A stretch of 18,331 nt of DNA from an uncultured beta proteobacterium (GTDB lineage Bacteria > Pseudomonadota > Gammaproteobacteria > Burkholderiales > SG8-39): NCBI GenBank assembly GCA_902826155.1, contig CADEDU010000026.1, forward strand, positions 60,440-78,770. The letters run 5' to 3'. Shown here piece by piece: positions 7,240 through 16,401 of the stretch (position 1 is its first letter; every line of letters starts with the position of its first letter). The position numbers and the translations under genes are program-made. The notes under the pieces are model-generated. The model saw nothing but the letters and a program-made list of their open reading frames with translations. It had not been told where the DNA came from and made no database searches.

Positions 7240-7716
7240 ATGAGCAAAGTCCATCTCACCGTTATCGGTGCCGAAAAGCTTCGAGCCGAATTGCATCGGC
7301 TCAAGACGGTCGAGCGCCCCAACGTCATTCAGGCCATTGCCGAAGCGCGCTCGCACGGCGATCTGTCGGAGAACGCCGAGTACGAGGCCGCCAAGGAACG
7401 CCAGGGGTTCATCGAAGGCCGCATCTCGGAAGTCGAGGCCAAGCTGGGCAACGCGACGGTGATCGACCCGAAGACGCTCGACGCGGACGGCCGCTGCGTG
7501 TTCGGCGCGACGGTCGAGATCGAAGACACCGACTCGGGCGACGCAACGACCTACCAGATCGTCGGCGAGGACGAGGCCGACATCAAGGCAGGCAGGATCT
7601 CGGTGACATCACCCACCGGGCGTGCGCTGATCGGCAAGAGCGTCGGTGACGTCGTGGAGGTGCAAACGCCGGGCGGCAGGCGCGAGTTCGAGATCCTGGG
7701 CGTTCGCTACGAGTAG
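7240..7716 (+). CDS. greA: Transcription elongation factor GreA
   Basis: GreA rescues backtracked RNA polymerase by stimulating cleavage of the nascent transcript. The 158-residue product matches the usual length. It has the N-terminal coiled-coil hairpin with the acidic tip [10 protein letters not shown] (Asp41 and Glu44, the residues that coordinate the catalytic metal) and the C-terminal FKBP-like domain (from about residue 80) ending in [16 protein letters not shown] 7240 gives the canonical MSKVHLT start. The frame stays open upstream, but those residues are not GreA-like. A GGAA at 7230-7233 may serve as a weak ribosome-binding site. It is convergent with yhbY, as in many beta- and gammaproteobacteria. 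Confidence 0.95.
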   Translation: MSKVHLTVIGAEKLRAELHRLKTVERPNVIQAIAEARSHGDLSENAEYEAAKERQGFIEGRISEVEAKLGNATVIDPKTLDADGRCVFGATVEIEDTDSGDATTYQIVGEDEADIKAGRISVTSPTGRALIGKSVGDVVEVQTPGGRREFEILGVRYE

Positions 7717-7788
7717 CAGGTCGATCCGCGCGGCGAACGAGCGCAGGCCGTCGCGGTTCTGTCCATTTGCTGCTGGCCGGACGCGCGA

Positions 7789-8259
7789 TCAGCGCGCCGG
7801 GCGTCGGCGTTGCAGCCGCCGCCGTTCCGACGAGACGAAGCGGCGCGGGTCTGAAGCCGATTTGCGCGCAGGCCGCGCTGTGGCTCCACGATCATCGGCC
7901 CGGGCCGGGCGCAACCGCTTCTTCGCCGGACGCGCCGCCTTCGGCTCGGGTTCGACGACCTTGGGCGTGTGGCGATAGATCACCAGGATCCTGCCGATGT
8001 GCTGCACGGGTTGAGCGCCGGTCGCCTCGCACACCGCTGCAAGCAGCGTGTCGCGTTCCTCGCGTTCGGCCTCGAGCACGCGGAGCTTGATCAACTCGTG
8101 ATGGGTCAGGGCGCGGTCGATCTCGGCGATCACCGCCGCGCTGGCGCCATTGGTGCTGATCATCACGACCGGTTTGAGTGCATGGGCGCGTGCACGCAGA
8201 TCGCTGCGCTGCTGTGACGTGAGCGCGGGTTGTTGGATGACGGGTTGGGAGTCGTTCAT
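7789..8259 (-). CDS. yhbY: YhbY-type CRM-domain ribosome assembly RNA-binding protein with basic tail
   Basis: YhbY is a small CRS1/YhbY (CRM) domain protein associated with pre-50S ribosomal particles. Residues about 13-100 form the domain: LTSQQRSDLRARAHALKPVVM, then a NGAS turn in place of the usual GxxG region, HHELIKLRVL, and a closing strand QHIGRILVIYRH. E. coli YhbY is 97 residues; here a further 56 residues rich in Arg, Lys, Ala and Pro follow, ending in RRRLQRRRPAR. Such a tail is likely disordered and RNA-binding. The gene converges on greA and diverges from rlmE, another large-subunit maturation gene, which is the standard neighbourhood. Confidence 0.9.
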   Translation of the reverse strand: MNDSQPVIQQPALTSQQRSDLRARAHALKPVVMISTNGASAAVIAEIDRALTHHELIKLRVLEAEREERDTLLAAVCEATGAQPVQHIGRILVIYRHTPKVVEPEPKAARPAKKRLRPARADDRGATARPARKSASDPRRFVSSERRRLQRRRPAR

Positions 8260-8382
8260 GGGCGGAGGAACCTAAGATCGCCTGGGAAATTTGCCGTCAG
8301 GCGGCATGGATAGGGGCTTGGGGGAGGTATCCCTCAGGATTGTTGGCGAGTCTAAGGCGAGGTCGCATCGGGCGGACGCAGG

Positions 8383-9015
8383 ATGGCAGGCAGATCGACA
8401 AAGAAAGTTCGTGGCGGTGCGCGCTGGATGGACGAGCACGTCAACGATCCGTACGTGAAGCGAGCCAAGGCCGAGGGCTATCGCTCGCGCGCGGCGTACA
8501 AGCTGATCGAGCTCGATCGGCGCGATCGCATCCTCGCGCGCGGACAGATCGTCGTCGATCTGGGCGCGGCGCCGGGCAGCTGGTCGCAGGTCGCGGTGGG
8601 GCGAGTCGGTGCGCCCGGTCGGGTGATCGCGCTCGAGCTGCTGCCGGTGCAACCGCTCGCCGGGGTGAGCATGATCGAAGGAGACTTCAGCACCGACGAG
8701 GTGCTGGAGCGATTGGTCGAAGCGCTCGAGGGCCGTCAGGTCGACGTGGTGCTCTCCGACATGGCGCCCAACTTGTCGGGGATTGCGGTCGCCGATCAGG
8801 CCCGTGCGGTGGCCCTGGGTGAACTTGCACTGGAATTTGCCGAGGCACACCTCAAACCCGGTGGGGTCCTGGTGATGAAGGTGTTCCAGGGCAGCGGCTT
8901 CACCGAATTGTTGGCCGCGATTCGGCGTCGCTTTGTCAGCGTGCAAGCGCGCAAGCCCGATGCCTCGCGCGACCGATCCGCGGAGATGTTCCTAGTGGCG
9001 CGCGGGAAGCGATGA
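8383..9015 (+). CDS. rlmE: 23S rRNA (uridine(2552)-2'-O)-methyltransferase RlmE (FtsJ/RrmJ)
   Basis: RlmE methylates the 2'-OH of U2552 in the A loop of 23S rRNA late in 50S assembly, using S-adenosylmethionine. The 210-residue protein contains the SAM-binding loop [13 protein letters not shown] (59-71) and the complete catalytic K-D-K-E tetrad: Lys40 (SRAAYKL), Asp126 (SDMAPN), Lys166 (VMKVFQG) and Glu201 (SAEMFL), each two residues beyond the E. coli positions. ATG 8383 gives the usual MAGRSTKK start. It is divergent from yhbY across 123 bases and is followed by ftsH after a longer gap than usual. Confidence 0.96.
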   Translation: MAGRSTKKVRGGARWMDEHVNDPYVKRAKAEGYRSRAAYKLIELDRRDRILARGQIVVDLGAAPGSWSQVAVGRVGAPGRVIALELLPVQPLAGVSMIEGDFSTDEVLERLVEALEGRQVDVVLSDMAPNLSGIAVADQARAVALGELALEFAEAHLKPGGVLVMKVFQGSGFTELLAAIRRRFVSVQARKPDASRDRSAEMFLVARGKR

Positions 9016-9320
9016 CTCGAACCGCACACGGAAGCGCTGCTGTGGGTTCATCGCGGCTGTGGGGAGTCGATGGATCCGCGCCTGAATCGGCCACGAAGCC
9101 GGACCAAGGAACCGTTTGATCACGGCAGGCGAATGCCCGTCCGTCGGTCGATTGACGCGCTCATCGGGATGCGTCGGCTTGAATCGATCGCGCAGTGGCC
9201 ATACTTCAAGCATGTCGCCACTGAAAGCATCGGCACAATGGCAGGAACAGCATTCACTCCCGGCGGTCTGAAGCGTCGCGCTGGGCAGAAATCCCTCATC
9301 GAATCACGAAGCAAACCGAT

Positions 9321-9326
9321 TACAAT
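9321..9326 (+). promoter_or_regulatory. Possible -10 element of ftsH
   Basis: TACAAT within GATTACAATTCTG resembles the -10 consensus (five of six) and stands 114 bases before the ftsH start. No good -35 hexamer is found 16-18 bases upstream. Confidence 0.3.
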
Positions 9327-9429
9327 TCTGTAGTCTTTGCCTGACCACGGGCCCAAGGAAGCTGTCGTTGTTCTCGCTTCGGCCCTCCCAACCGGTTTCC
9401 CATCCGCGGTAGGCGCATCCGCAGGGAAC

Positions 9430-9435
9430 AAGGAG
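9430..9435 (+). promoter_or_regulatory. Ribosome-binding site that fixes the TTG start of ftsH
   Basis: AAGGAG stands five bases before TTG 9441. It is the strongest Shine-Dalgarno match nearby and supports the non-ATG start that gives the canonical FtsH N-terminus. Confidence 0.8.
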
Positions 9436-9440
9436 CAAGC

Positions 9441-11336
9441 TTGAACAACCTCGTGAAGAACCTGGTCATCTGGCTCGTCATCGGCTTGGTGCTGATGACC
9501 GTGTTCAATCAGTTCAATCAGCGCGAGCAGCGCGGCCAGGCGATCCCGTACTCGCAGTTCATGGACGACGCCAAGGCCGGGCGCATCAAGCGCGTCCATA
9601 TCGAAGGCCGGATGCTCCGCGCCGAAACCAATGACGGGCGCGTGGTCGTGTCGTATTCCCCGGGTGTGGTGGGCGACATCTGGATGGTCGGCGACCTGAT
9701 GAAGTACGGCGTCACCATCGAGGCGCCCAAGCCGCAGGAAGAGCAGTCCACGCTGATGCAGATCTTCATCTCGTGGTTCCCGATGCTGCTGCTGATCGGC
9801 GTGTGGATCTTCTTCATGCGTCAGATGCAGGGTGGAGGTCGCGGCGGCGCATTCTCTTTCGGTAAATCGCGCGCCCGCATGCTCGACGAGTCGAACAACA
9901 ACGTCACCTTCGCAGACGTTGCCGGCTGTGATGAAGCCAAGGAAGAAGTCGCCGAACTGGTCGACTTCCTGAAGGATCCCTCCAAGTTCCAGAAATTGGG
10001 TGGCCGTATCCCGAAGGGCGTGCTGATGGTGGGCAGCCCCGGTACCGGCAAGACGTTGCTCGCACGCGCCATCGCCGGTGAAGCGAAGGTGCCGTTCTTC
10101 TCGATCTCGGGCTCCGATTTCGTCGAGATGTTCGTCGGTGTAGGTGCGGCGCGCGTGCGCGACATGTTCGAGCAAGCCAAGAAGCACGCCCCGTGCATCG
10201 TCTTCATCGACGAGATCGACGCGGTCGGACGCCAGCGTGGTGCCGGCCTCGGTGGTGGCAATGACGAGCGCGAGCAGACGCTCAATCAGCTGCTGGTCGA
10301 GATGGACGGCTTCGAAGCTACCGCGGGTGTGATCGTCATCGCCGCCACGAACCGTCCTGACGTTCTCGATCCCGCGTTGTTGCGCCCGGGTCGTTTCGAC
10401 CGTCAGGTCGTGGTGCCGCTGCCTGACATTCGTGGTCGCGAGCAGATCCTGCTGGTGCACATGCGCAAGGTGCCGCTCGCGCCCGACGTCAAGGCCGAAA
10501 TCATCGCGCGCGGTACGCCGGGCTTTTCAGGTGCCGATCTGGCGAATCTGGTGAATGAAGCGGCGCTGTTCGCCGCTCGCCAGAGCAAGCGCCTGGTGGA
10601 TATGGACGACTTCGAGCGCGCCAAAGACAAGATCATGATGGGCGCGGAGCGCCGTTCGATGGTGATGAGCGAGGAAGAGAAGAAGAACACCGCCTATCAC
10701 GAGTCGGGCCACGCGATCGTCGCCAAACTGCTGCCGAAATCCGACCCGGTGCACAAGGTCACCATCATCCCGCGCGGCCGTGCGCTAGGCGTGACGATGC
10801 AACTGCCCGAGCAGGACCGTTATGCCTACGACCGCGACTACCTGATGAGCCGCATTGCGGTGCTGTTCGGTGGGCGCGTGGCCGAAGAGCTGTTCATGAA
10901 TCAGATGACCACCGGCGCCTCCAACGATTTCGAGCGCGCAACGCAGATGGCGCGCGACATGGTCACGCGCTACGGCATGTCCGATGCGCTCGGGCCGATG
11001 GTCTACGGCGAGAACGAGGGCGAAGTGTTCCTCGGCCGCTCGATCACCACGCACAAGAACCTGTCGGAAGACACGCTGCGCAAGGTCGACGCCGAGATCC
11101 GGCGCATCATCGACGAGCAGTACGGCTTGGCGCGACGGCTGCTGGAGGAGAATCGCGACAAGGTCGAAGCGATGGCCAAGGCCCTGCTCGAATTCGAGAC
11201 GATCGACGCCGAGCAGATCAACGACATCATGGCGGGTCAGCCGCCGCGGCCGCCCAAGCCCACCGGCTCGGCGAATCAGCCGCAGCCCCCGCAGCAAGGC
11301 GCGGGAGGCGGAGCAGCAGCGCCGGCAGCCGCCTGA
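9441..11336 (+). CDS. ftsH: ATP-dependent zinc metalloprotease FtsH
   Basis: FtsH is a membrane-anchored hexameric AAA+ protease that degrades misfolded membrane proteins and short-lived regulators. The 631-residue product starts at TTG, supported by AAGGAG and by the typical [18 protein letters not shown] first membrane segment (about 6-22). A periplasmic region and a second membrane segment (about 108-126) follow. The AAA+ module has Walker A GSPGTGKT (198-205), Walker B ending in DEID (257-260) and the arginine-finger region ([19 protein letters not shown]). The protease domain has the zinc motif HESGH (420-424) with the third ligand Asp496 in NDFERAT. The tail (about 607-631) is rich in Pro, Gln, Gly and Ala. 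folP follows 28 bases later, as in many proteobacteria. Confidence 0.98.
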   Translation: MNNLVKNLVIWLVIGLVLMTVFNQFNQREQRGQAIPYSQFMDDAKAGRIKRVHIEGRMLRAETNDGRVVVSYSPGVVGDIWMVGDLMKYGVTIEAPKPQEEQSTLMQIFISWFPMLLLIGVWIFFMRQMQGGGRGGAFSFGKSRARMLDESNNNVTFADVAGCDEAKEEVAELVDFLKDPSKFQKLGGRIPKGVLMVGSPGTGKTLLARAIAGEAKVPFFSISGSDFVEMFVGVGAARVRDMFEQAKKHAPCIVFIDEIDAVGRQRGAGLGGGNDEREQTLNQLLVEMDGFEATAGVIVIAATNRPDVLDPALLRPGRFDRQVVVPLPDIRGREQILLVHMRKVPLAPDVKAEIIARGTPGFSGADLANLVNEAALFAARQSKRLVDMDDFERAKDKIMMGAERRSMVMSEEEKKNTAYHESGHAIVAKLLPKSDPVHKVTIIPRGRALGVTMQLPEQDRYAYDRDYLMSRIAVLFGGRVAEELFMNQMTTGASNDFERATQMARDMVTRYGMSDALGPMVYGENEGEVFLGRSITTHKNLSEDTLRKVDAEIRRIIDEQYGLARRLLEENRDKVEAMAKALLEFETIDAEQINDIMAGQPPRPPKPTGSANQPQPPQQGAGGGAAAPAAA

Positions 11337-11364
11337 CCGCACGCAGCAGCCCACCAGCGGAACG

Positions 11365-12231
11365 TTGAATACGACGATTCCCAAGCCCAGCCGAAACGGC
11401 CGCGTCCTGCGATGCGGCCGTTTTGTTTTGTCGCTCGATCGAGTGCGCATCATGGGCATCGTCAACATCACGCCCGATTCGTTCTCCGACGGCGGCGAGG
11501 TCTTCGATCCGAGCGCCGCTGTGACACGTGCGGAGGCGTTCGTCGAGCAAGGCGCGGACATCATCGATCTCGGTGCGGAGTCGACCCGCCCTGGTGCCAA
11601 GCCGGTATCGGTCGAGCAGGAACTGGATCGGTTGATGCCGGTGCTCGAGCGGGTGCGCGAGTTGCCGGTGCCGATCTCGGTCGACACGCTGAAGCCTGAG
11701 GTCATGCGAGCCGCGATACGAGGCGGCGCATCGATGATCAACGACGTGTTCGGCTTGCGCGCGCCGGGCGCGGTCGAAGCGATCGCCGACAGCGATTGCG
11801 GCGTGTGCGTGATGCACATGCAAGGTACTCCGCGCACCATGCAGGCGGCGCCGCACTACGAAGACGTCGTCGCCGAGGTCGGTGCGTTTCTGCGTGAACG
11901 GGTAGGTGCGCTGCGGGCCGCGGGGGTGGCGACCGAGCGGATCGTTGTCGATCCTGGTTTCGGCTTCGGCAAGACCCTCGAGCACAATCTCGCGTTGCTC
12001 CGGGCGATCGATGCGTTCGGCGCCGAGGGCGCGGCTGTGCTCGCGGGCCTGTCCCGAAAGTCGATGCTCGGTGCGATTACCGGCAAGGCCGCCGGCGACA
12101 GGCTGGCGGCCAGCATCGCCGCGGCGGTACTCGCGGCGGAGCGCGGCGCTCACATCGTTCGCGTGCATGATGTCGCGGCGACGCGGGATGCGCTGGCGGT
12201 CCATGCCGCGGTGACTGCGAGCCGTGCATAG
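11365..12231 (+). CDS. folP: Dihydropteroate synthase FolP
   Basis: FolP condenses p-aminobenzoate with the pterin pyrophosphate to give dihydropteroate; it is the sulfonamide target. From TTG 11365 the product has 288 residues, close to the family's usual length. Motifs in order: GIVNITPDSFSDGG (31-44), ESTRPGA (72-78), MINDVFG, VVDPGFGFGK, GLSRKSMLG and a closing RVHDV. The start is uncertain because no in-frame ATG precedes Met30. The strand before it (LRCGRFVLSLDRVRIM) matches the conserved N-terminal strand of betaproteobacterial FolP, so translation must begin at or before CTG 11407; TTG 11365 is the best candidate despite a weak ribosome-binding site. A terminator-like hairpin overlaps codons 10-22. 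glmM follows after 265 bases. Confidence 0.93.
   Translation: MNTTIPKPSRNGRVLRCGRFVLSLDRVRIMGIVNITPDSFSDGGEVFDPSAAVTRAEAFVEQGADIIDLGAESTRPGAKPVSVEQELDRLMPVLERVRELPVPISVDTLKPEVMRAAIRGGASMINDVFGLRAPGAVEAIADSDCGVCVMHMQGTPRTMQAAPHYEDVVAEVGAFLRERVGALRAAGVATERIVVDPGFGFGKTLEHNLALLRAIDAFGAEGAAVLAGLSRKSMLGAITGKAAGDRLAASIAAAVLAAERGAHIVRVHDVAATRDALAVHAAVTASRA
11394..11429 (+). terminator. Terminator-like hairpin inside the 5' end of folP
   Basis: AAACGGCCGC (11394-11403) and GCGGCCGTTT (11414-11423) form a perfect 10-bp stem with a 10-base loop, followed by TTTTGTTTT (11421-11429). It has the stem, GC content and T tract of an intrinsic terminator after ftsH. It overlaps codons that encode the conserved first strand of FolP. 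Confidence 0.6.
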
Positions 12232-12496
12232 TGCGCGAATCGTGGCGCATACGATTTGGGTAGACGGCGCGGCGGGCCGTAACTGGGCGGTCGGACCCTG
12301 ATCGAGGCGACCGGTTATGGCGGGGCGTGTGTGCAAATCCGCGCGTCGGCCCCGTGCCGTCGTTCAGACAGAGGTGACCGATTTCGCGCAGCCGGGCGGC
12401 GCGACGGGTGCACAATGTGCGCGATCTGCCGTCGATACGGTCCCCATGACGGCGCACCCGTTCTTTCAACGCAATTTCTCTGATCGGCAGGGGCTT

Positions 12497-13858
<1,362 letters not shown>

Positions 13859-13887
13859 CGCTCGATCGATTTCGTCTCCGATCGCAC

Positions 13888-13928
13888 AGCAGCGCGACGT
13901 CCGACAGGGCGCCGCGCTGTTTGCTTTT
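13888..13928 (+). terminator. Intrinsic terminator after glmM
   Basis: AGCAGCGCG (13888-13896) pairs with CGCGCTGTT (13913-13921), nine pairs including one G-U, around a 16-base loop. The stem runs into TTTGCTTTT. It lies 30 bases after the glmM stop and upstream of dtd. Confidence 0.55.
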
Positions 13929-14005
13929 CTGGGCGCCGCAACACCCGGCGCAGCGATAATCCCCGGTTCGCGCTTCATCGCAACATCCACCGCACGGAGA
14001 TTCGT

Positions 14006-14461
14006 TTGATCGGGCTGCTGCAGCGCGTCCTGGACGCCAAGGTGGTCGTCGAGGGCGAACTCGTCGGGCGCATCGAGCACGGCTTGCTGGTGCTGGTGTG
14101 CGCCGAACGGGGCGACAACGAGCAAAGCGCCGGGAAGCTGCTCGAAAAGCTGCTCGCGATCCGGGTATTCGCCGACGACGCGGGCAAGATGAATCGCAGC
14201 GTGCGCGATGTCGAGGGCGGCCTGCTGCTCGTCCCCCAGTTCACGCTTGCAGCTGACACCCGAGGTGGCACGCGCCCGAGCTTCTCGGCCGCCGCTGAGC
14301 CGGCCCTCGCGCGTCGATTGTTCGATTACATGGCCGTCGAAGCCGCGCGATCGCATCAGCCCGTGGCGACCGGCCGATTCGGCGCCGACATGAAGGTGAC
14401 GCTCACCAACGATGGGCCGGTCACGATCTGGGTGCGTATCGACCCGCCGACGGCGTCCTAG
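14006..14461 (+). CDS. dtd: D-aminoacyl-tRNA deacylase Dtd
   Basis: Dtd removes D-amino acids (and glycine) mistakenly attached to tRNA. The 151-residue product is collinear with E. coli Dtd: it starts MIGLLQRV, has an [24 protein letters not shown] region, and ends with the cis Gly-Pro motif NDGPVT (Gly137-Pro138). The start is TTG 14006, the only codon giving the conserved N-terminus; no strong ribosome-binding site precedes it. The notable point is Pro77 in place of the serine of the usual SQFTL motif, covered as a finding. A GATAAT hexamer at 13955-13960 could be part of its promoter, but no -35 box is evident. Dtd is not a usual member of the glmM-tpiA interval in pseudomonads. Confidence 0.94.
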   Translation: MIGLLQRVLDAKVVVEGELVGRIEHGLLVLVCAERGDNEQSAGKLLEKLLAIRVFADDAGKMNRSVRDVEGGLLLVPQFTLAADTRGGTRPSFSAAAEPALARRLFDYMAVEAARSHQPVATGRFGADMKVTLTNDGPVTIWVRIDPPTAS

Positions 14462-14582
14462 GAGGCTCCGGCGGCTCGAATCGCCTTATCTGCGGTCGGT
14501 ATGGACGCCGCAATCGTGCGATCCGGCGACCAAAGAATCGCCGCGGTGGCTTGGGATCCCTTGCTCGTACACGTTACCGTCA

Positions 14583-14611
14583 TTGACCCGTGCGAAATGA
14601 GTCAATAAAAT
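14583..14611 (+). promoter_or_regulatory. Sigma-70-type promoter of tpiA
   Basis: TTGACC (14583-14588) and TAAAAT (14606-14611) are separated by exactly 17 bases, the best -35/-10 pair in the window. Transcription would start near 14618, about 34 bases before the GTG of tpiA. An inverted repeat TTGAC (14583-14587) / GTCAA (14601-14605) lies across the promoter and could be an operator. Confidence 0.6.
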
Positions 14612-14651
14612 CAGCGGGTTTTACTTCCCCTCGCTTGTCCGGAGCGCTTAG

Positions 14652-15407
14652 GTGCGTCGTCGTCTCGTCGCTGGCAACTGGAAGATGCACGGCAGTTTCG
14701 CCGTCAATCGTGCGCTGCTGGAAGGCGTGCGCATGGGCGCGGGTGCGTTGCAAGGCGTCGAGGTCGTGGTGTGCGTACCGTTTCCGTATCTCGCGCAGGC
14801 CCAGCAGCTTCTCAACGGCGGTCCGGTCGGTTGGGGCAGCCAGAACGTATCCGAGCACGAGTCGGGCCCTTTCACCGGCGAGGTGTCAGCATCGATGCTG
14901 AAGGACTTCGGCACTCGCTACGTGATCGTCGGCCACTCCGAGCGGCGCGCGCTCTACGGTGAGTCCGATGCGCAGGTCGCGGCGAAGTTCGTCGCTGCCG
15001 CCAAAGCGGGTCTGACGCCGATCTTGTGCGTGGGCGAACAACTCGCCGAACGCGAGGCCGGCGCAACGATGCAGGTGGTGACCCGACAGCTTGATGCCGT
15101 GCTTGCGCAGGTGGGGGCGCAGGCTGTTGCCGGCGGAGTCCTGGCCTACGAGCCGGTCTGGGCGATCGGCACGGGCAAGACGGCCACGCCGGCGCAAGCG
15201 CAGGAAGTGCATGCGGCTTTGCGCGCGCATGTCAGCAAGGCCGATGCGAAAGCGGCGGCAGATCTAACGATCCTTTACGGCGGAAGCGTGAAGGGGACGA
15301 ACGCGGGCGAGTTGTTCGCGATGGCCGACATCGACGGCGGATTGATCGGCGGCGCCTCTCTCAAGGCGGACGAGTTTCTGGCGATTTGTCAGGCGGCGCG
15401 AAACTAG
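14652..15407 (+). CDS. tpiA: Triosephosphate isomerase TpiA
   Basis: TpiA interconverts dihydroxyacetone phosphate and glyceraldehyde-3-phosphate in glycolysis and gluconeogenesis. The 251-residue product has all catalytic elements: GNWKM with Lys11, the electrophile His95 in GHSERR, the general base Glu167 in [15 protein letters not shown] (with the mobile loop), and the phosphate-binding [12 protein letters not shown] and GGLIGGASL near the end. GTG 14652 is the start, supported by GGAG (14641-14644) seven bases upstream. A good promoter lies just before it. secG follows after 57 bases, probably in the same transcript. Confidence 0.97.
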   Translation: MRRRLVAGNWKMHGSFAVNRALLEGVRMGAGALQGVEVVVCVPFPYLAQAQQLLNGGPVGWGSQNVSEHESGPFTGEVSASMLKDFGTRYVIVGHSERRALYGESDAQVAAKFVAAAKAGLTPILCVGEQLAEREAGATMQVVTRQLDAVLAQVGAQAVAGGVLAYEPVWAIGTGKTATPAQAQEVHAALRAHVSKADAKAAADLTILYGGSVKGTNAGELFAMADIDGGLIGGASLKADEFLAICQAARN

Positions 15408-15464
15408 CCCGTGTGGGGCACGTAGCTGCGAACCGAATCGCCTCTTGAATTGGATACAGACTAA

Positions 15465-15866
15465 ATGAGCATCTGGCTTGGGTTGTTGCTGACGGTCCAC
15501 GTGGTCGCGGCAATCGTGGTGATCGTGCTGGTGCTGCTTCAGCACGGCAAAGGCGCCGACATGGGCGCTGCGTTCGGCAGCGGTTCATCGGGCAGTCTGT
15601 TCGGTGCCACCGGATCGGCCAACTTCCTGTCGCGCACGACGGGTGCCGTCGCCACGGTGTTCTTTCTGACCAGTCTGGGTCTGACGTATCTGGCTTCCGA
15701 GCGTCAGAGCGGCGGCGACATCGGCGTCATGCAGTCGGTTCGTCCCGGTGCCGCAGACAAAAAAGACGAGAAGAAATCGGGCGACACGATTCCGGGGGCA
15801 GATAGTTCGTCCAAACCACCGGCAGAATCTTCGCCAAGCTCGAAAACTGGTGAGGTTCCGAAGTAG
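15465..15866 (+). CDS. secG: Protein-export membrane protein SecG
   Basis: SecG is the small subunit of the SecYEG translocon in the inner membrane. The 133-residue product has two hydrophobic segments (about 2-25 and 57-78) separated by the conserved glycine-rich cytoplasmic loop: [17 protein letters not shown], then [15 protein letters not shown] charged, then Ser/Pro-rich C-terminal tail follows (from about residue 95). The gene sits between tpiA and tRNA-Leu, as in many proteobacteria. Its TAG stop overlaps the likely -10 hexamer of the tRNA gene. Confidence 0.95.
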   Translation: MSIWLGLLLTVHVVAAIVVIVLVLLQHGKGADMGAAFGSGSSGSLFGATGSANFLSRTTGAVATVFFLTSLGLTYLASERQSGGDIGVMQSVRPGAADKKDEKKSGDTIPGADSSSKPPAESSPSSKTGEVPK

Positions 15867-15869
15867 AAT
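15840..15869 (+). promoter_or_regulatory. Probable promoter of the tRNA-Leu gene inside the end of secG
   Basis: TCGAAA (15840-15845) and TAGAAT (15864-15869) with an 18-base spacer form a moderate sigma-70 promoter. The -10 is followed by TGCGCGC, a GC-rich discriminator of the kind seen at stringently controlled stable-RNA promoters. Transcription would begin about 25 bases before the tRNA. A small hairpin, TTGCGT (15878-15883) with ACGCAA (15889-15894), lies in the leader. Confidence 0.45.
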
Positions 15870-15900
15870 TGCGCGCTTTGCGTGAGCAACGCAACGCTCT

Positions 15901-15985
15901 GCCGACGTGGTGAAATTGGTAGACACGCCATCTTGAGGGGGTGGTGGGGTAACCCGTGAGAGTTCGAGTCTCTCCGTCGGCACCA
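15901..15985 (+). tRNA. tRNA-Leu, anticodon GAG, CCA encoded
   Basis: The 85-base class II tRNA folds cleanly: acceptor stem GCCGACG with CGTCGGC, D stem GTG/CAC with the AATTGGTAGA loop, anticodon stem CCATC/GGTGG with loop TTGAGGG giving anticodon GAG (15935-15937), a long variable arm GGG-GTAA-CCC, T stem GAGAG/CTCTC with loop TTCGAGT, discriminator A and an encoded CCA end. It lies between secG and nuoA, which matches its usual place in betaproteobacteria. Confidence 0.98.
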
Positions 15986-16029
15986 AACACAATTCGGGTG
16001 TTGAGGCACCGCAGCCTGGAATCTCACAG

Positions 16030-16398
16030 ATGCTCGAAGGCTACTTCCCTGTCCTGATGTTCATGATCATCGGCGCCGTGTTCGGCGTTGCCATGATCGC
16101 CGCCGGCGGCGCCGCGGGCTTCCTGCTCGGCGTCACGCGTCCCGACAGCGAAAAGCTCTCTCCATACGAGTGCGGCTTCGAGGCCTTCGAAGACGCGCGC
16201 ATGAAATTCGACGTGCGCTACTACCTCGTGGCGATCCTGTTCATCCTGTTCGACCTTGAGATCGCGTTCCTGTTTCCGTGGGCGATCACGCTGCTCGACA
16301 TCGGTGCGTTCGGCTTCTGGTCGATGATGGTGTTCCTGGCGATCCTGGTGGTCGGGTTCGTGTACGAGTGGAAGAAGGGGGCTCTCGAATGGGAGTGA
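16030..16398 (+). CDS. nuoA: NADH-quinone oxidoreductase subunit A
   Basis: NuoA is a small membrane subunit of proton-pumping complex I at the junction between the membrane and peripheral arms. The 122-residue protein has three membrane segments (about 8-33, 62-83 and 88-112). The conserved loop [20 protein letters not shown] (46-65) with Cys48 leads into [16 protein letters not shown] ten bases before ATG 16030 is the only ribosome-binding candidate. It opens the nuo operon directly after tRNA-Leu. Confidence 0.97.
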   Translation: MLEGYFPVLMFMIIGAVFGVAMIAAGGAAGFLLGVTRPDSEKLSPYECGFEAFEDARMKFDVRYYLVAILFILFDLEIAFLFPWAITLLDIGAFGFWSMMVFLAILVVGFVYEWKKGALEWE

Positions 16399-16401
16399 GT
16401 C

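Larger units (their letters stand above)
9016..9440. other. 425-bp gap between rlmE and ftsH, no convincing gene
   Basis: This stretch is less GC-biased than its surroundings. It contains one 87-codon reading frame on the plus strand (9070-9333) that I do not recognise: its composition is mixed, it is rich in Arg and Ser, and GGGGAG stands only three bases before its ATG. A possible ftsH -10 hexamer lies at 9321-9326, followed by a leader of about 108 bases. CTTGAAT (9178-9184) and GGCCATAC (9197-9204) loosely resemble a sigma-32 promoter, relevant because ftsH is heat-induced in E. coli, but the match is poor. Confidence 0.5.

Noticed and set aside
7073..7243. A 56-codon GTG frame ending in an ATGA overlap with the greA start
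   Set aside because: The overlap looks like translational coupling, but the frame runs through the 7092-7116 hairpin, has no ribosome-binding site and its product resembles nothing I know.
9070..9333. An 87-codon plus-strand frame between rlmE and ftsH
   Set aside because: Codon usage is unlike neighbouring genes, the ribosome-binding site is too close to the ATG and no motif is visible; kept only as a note on the gap.
10032..10055. FtsH Walker A reading GSPGTGKT rather than GPPGTGKT as a defect
   Set aside because: The Pro-to-Ser change is outside the invariant G-x4-GK-T residues, and the rest of the ATPase and protease motifs are intact.
9120..10460. A 446-codon minus-strand frame opposite the ftsH 5' half
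   Set aside because: It is an antisense shadow of ftsH with a His/Asp/Leu-rich product and no recognisable domain.
12317..12496. A 60-residue N-terminal extension of GlmM
   Set aside because: The canonical GlmM start is at 12497 behind an AGGGG ribosome-binding site; the upstream translation is Arg/Ala-rich and not GlmM-like.
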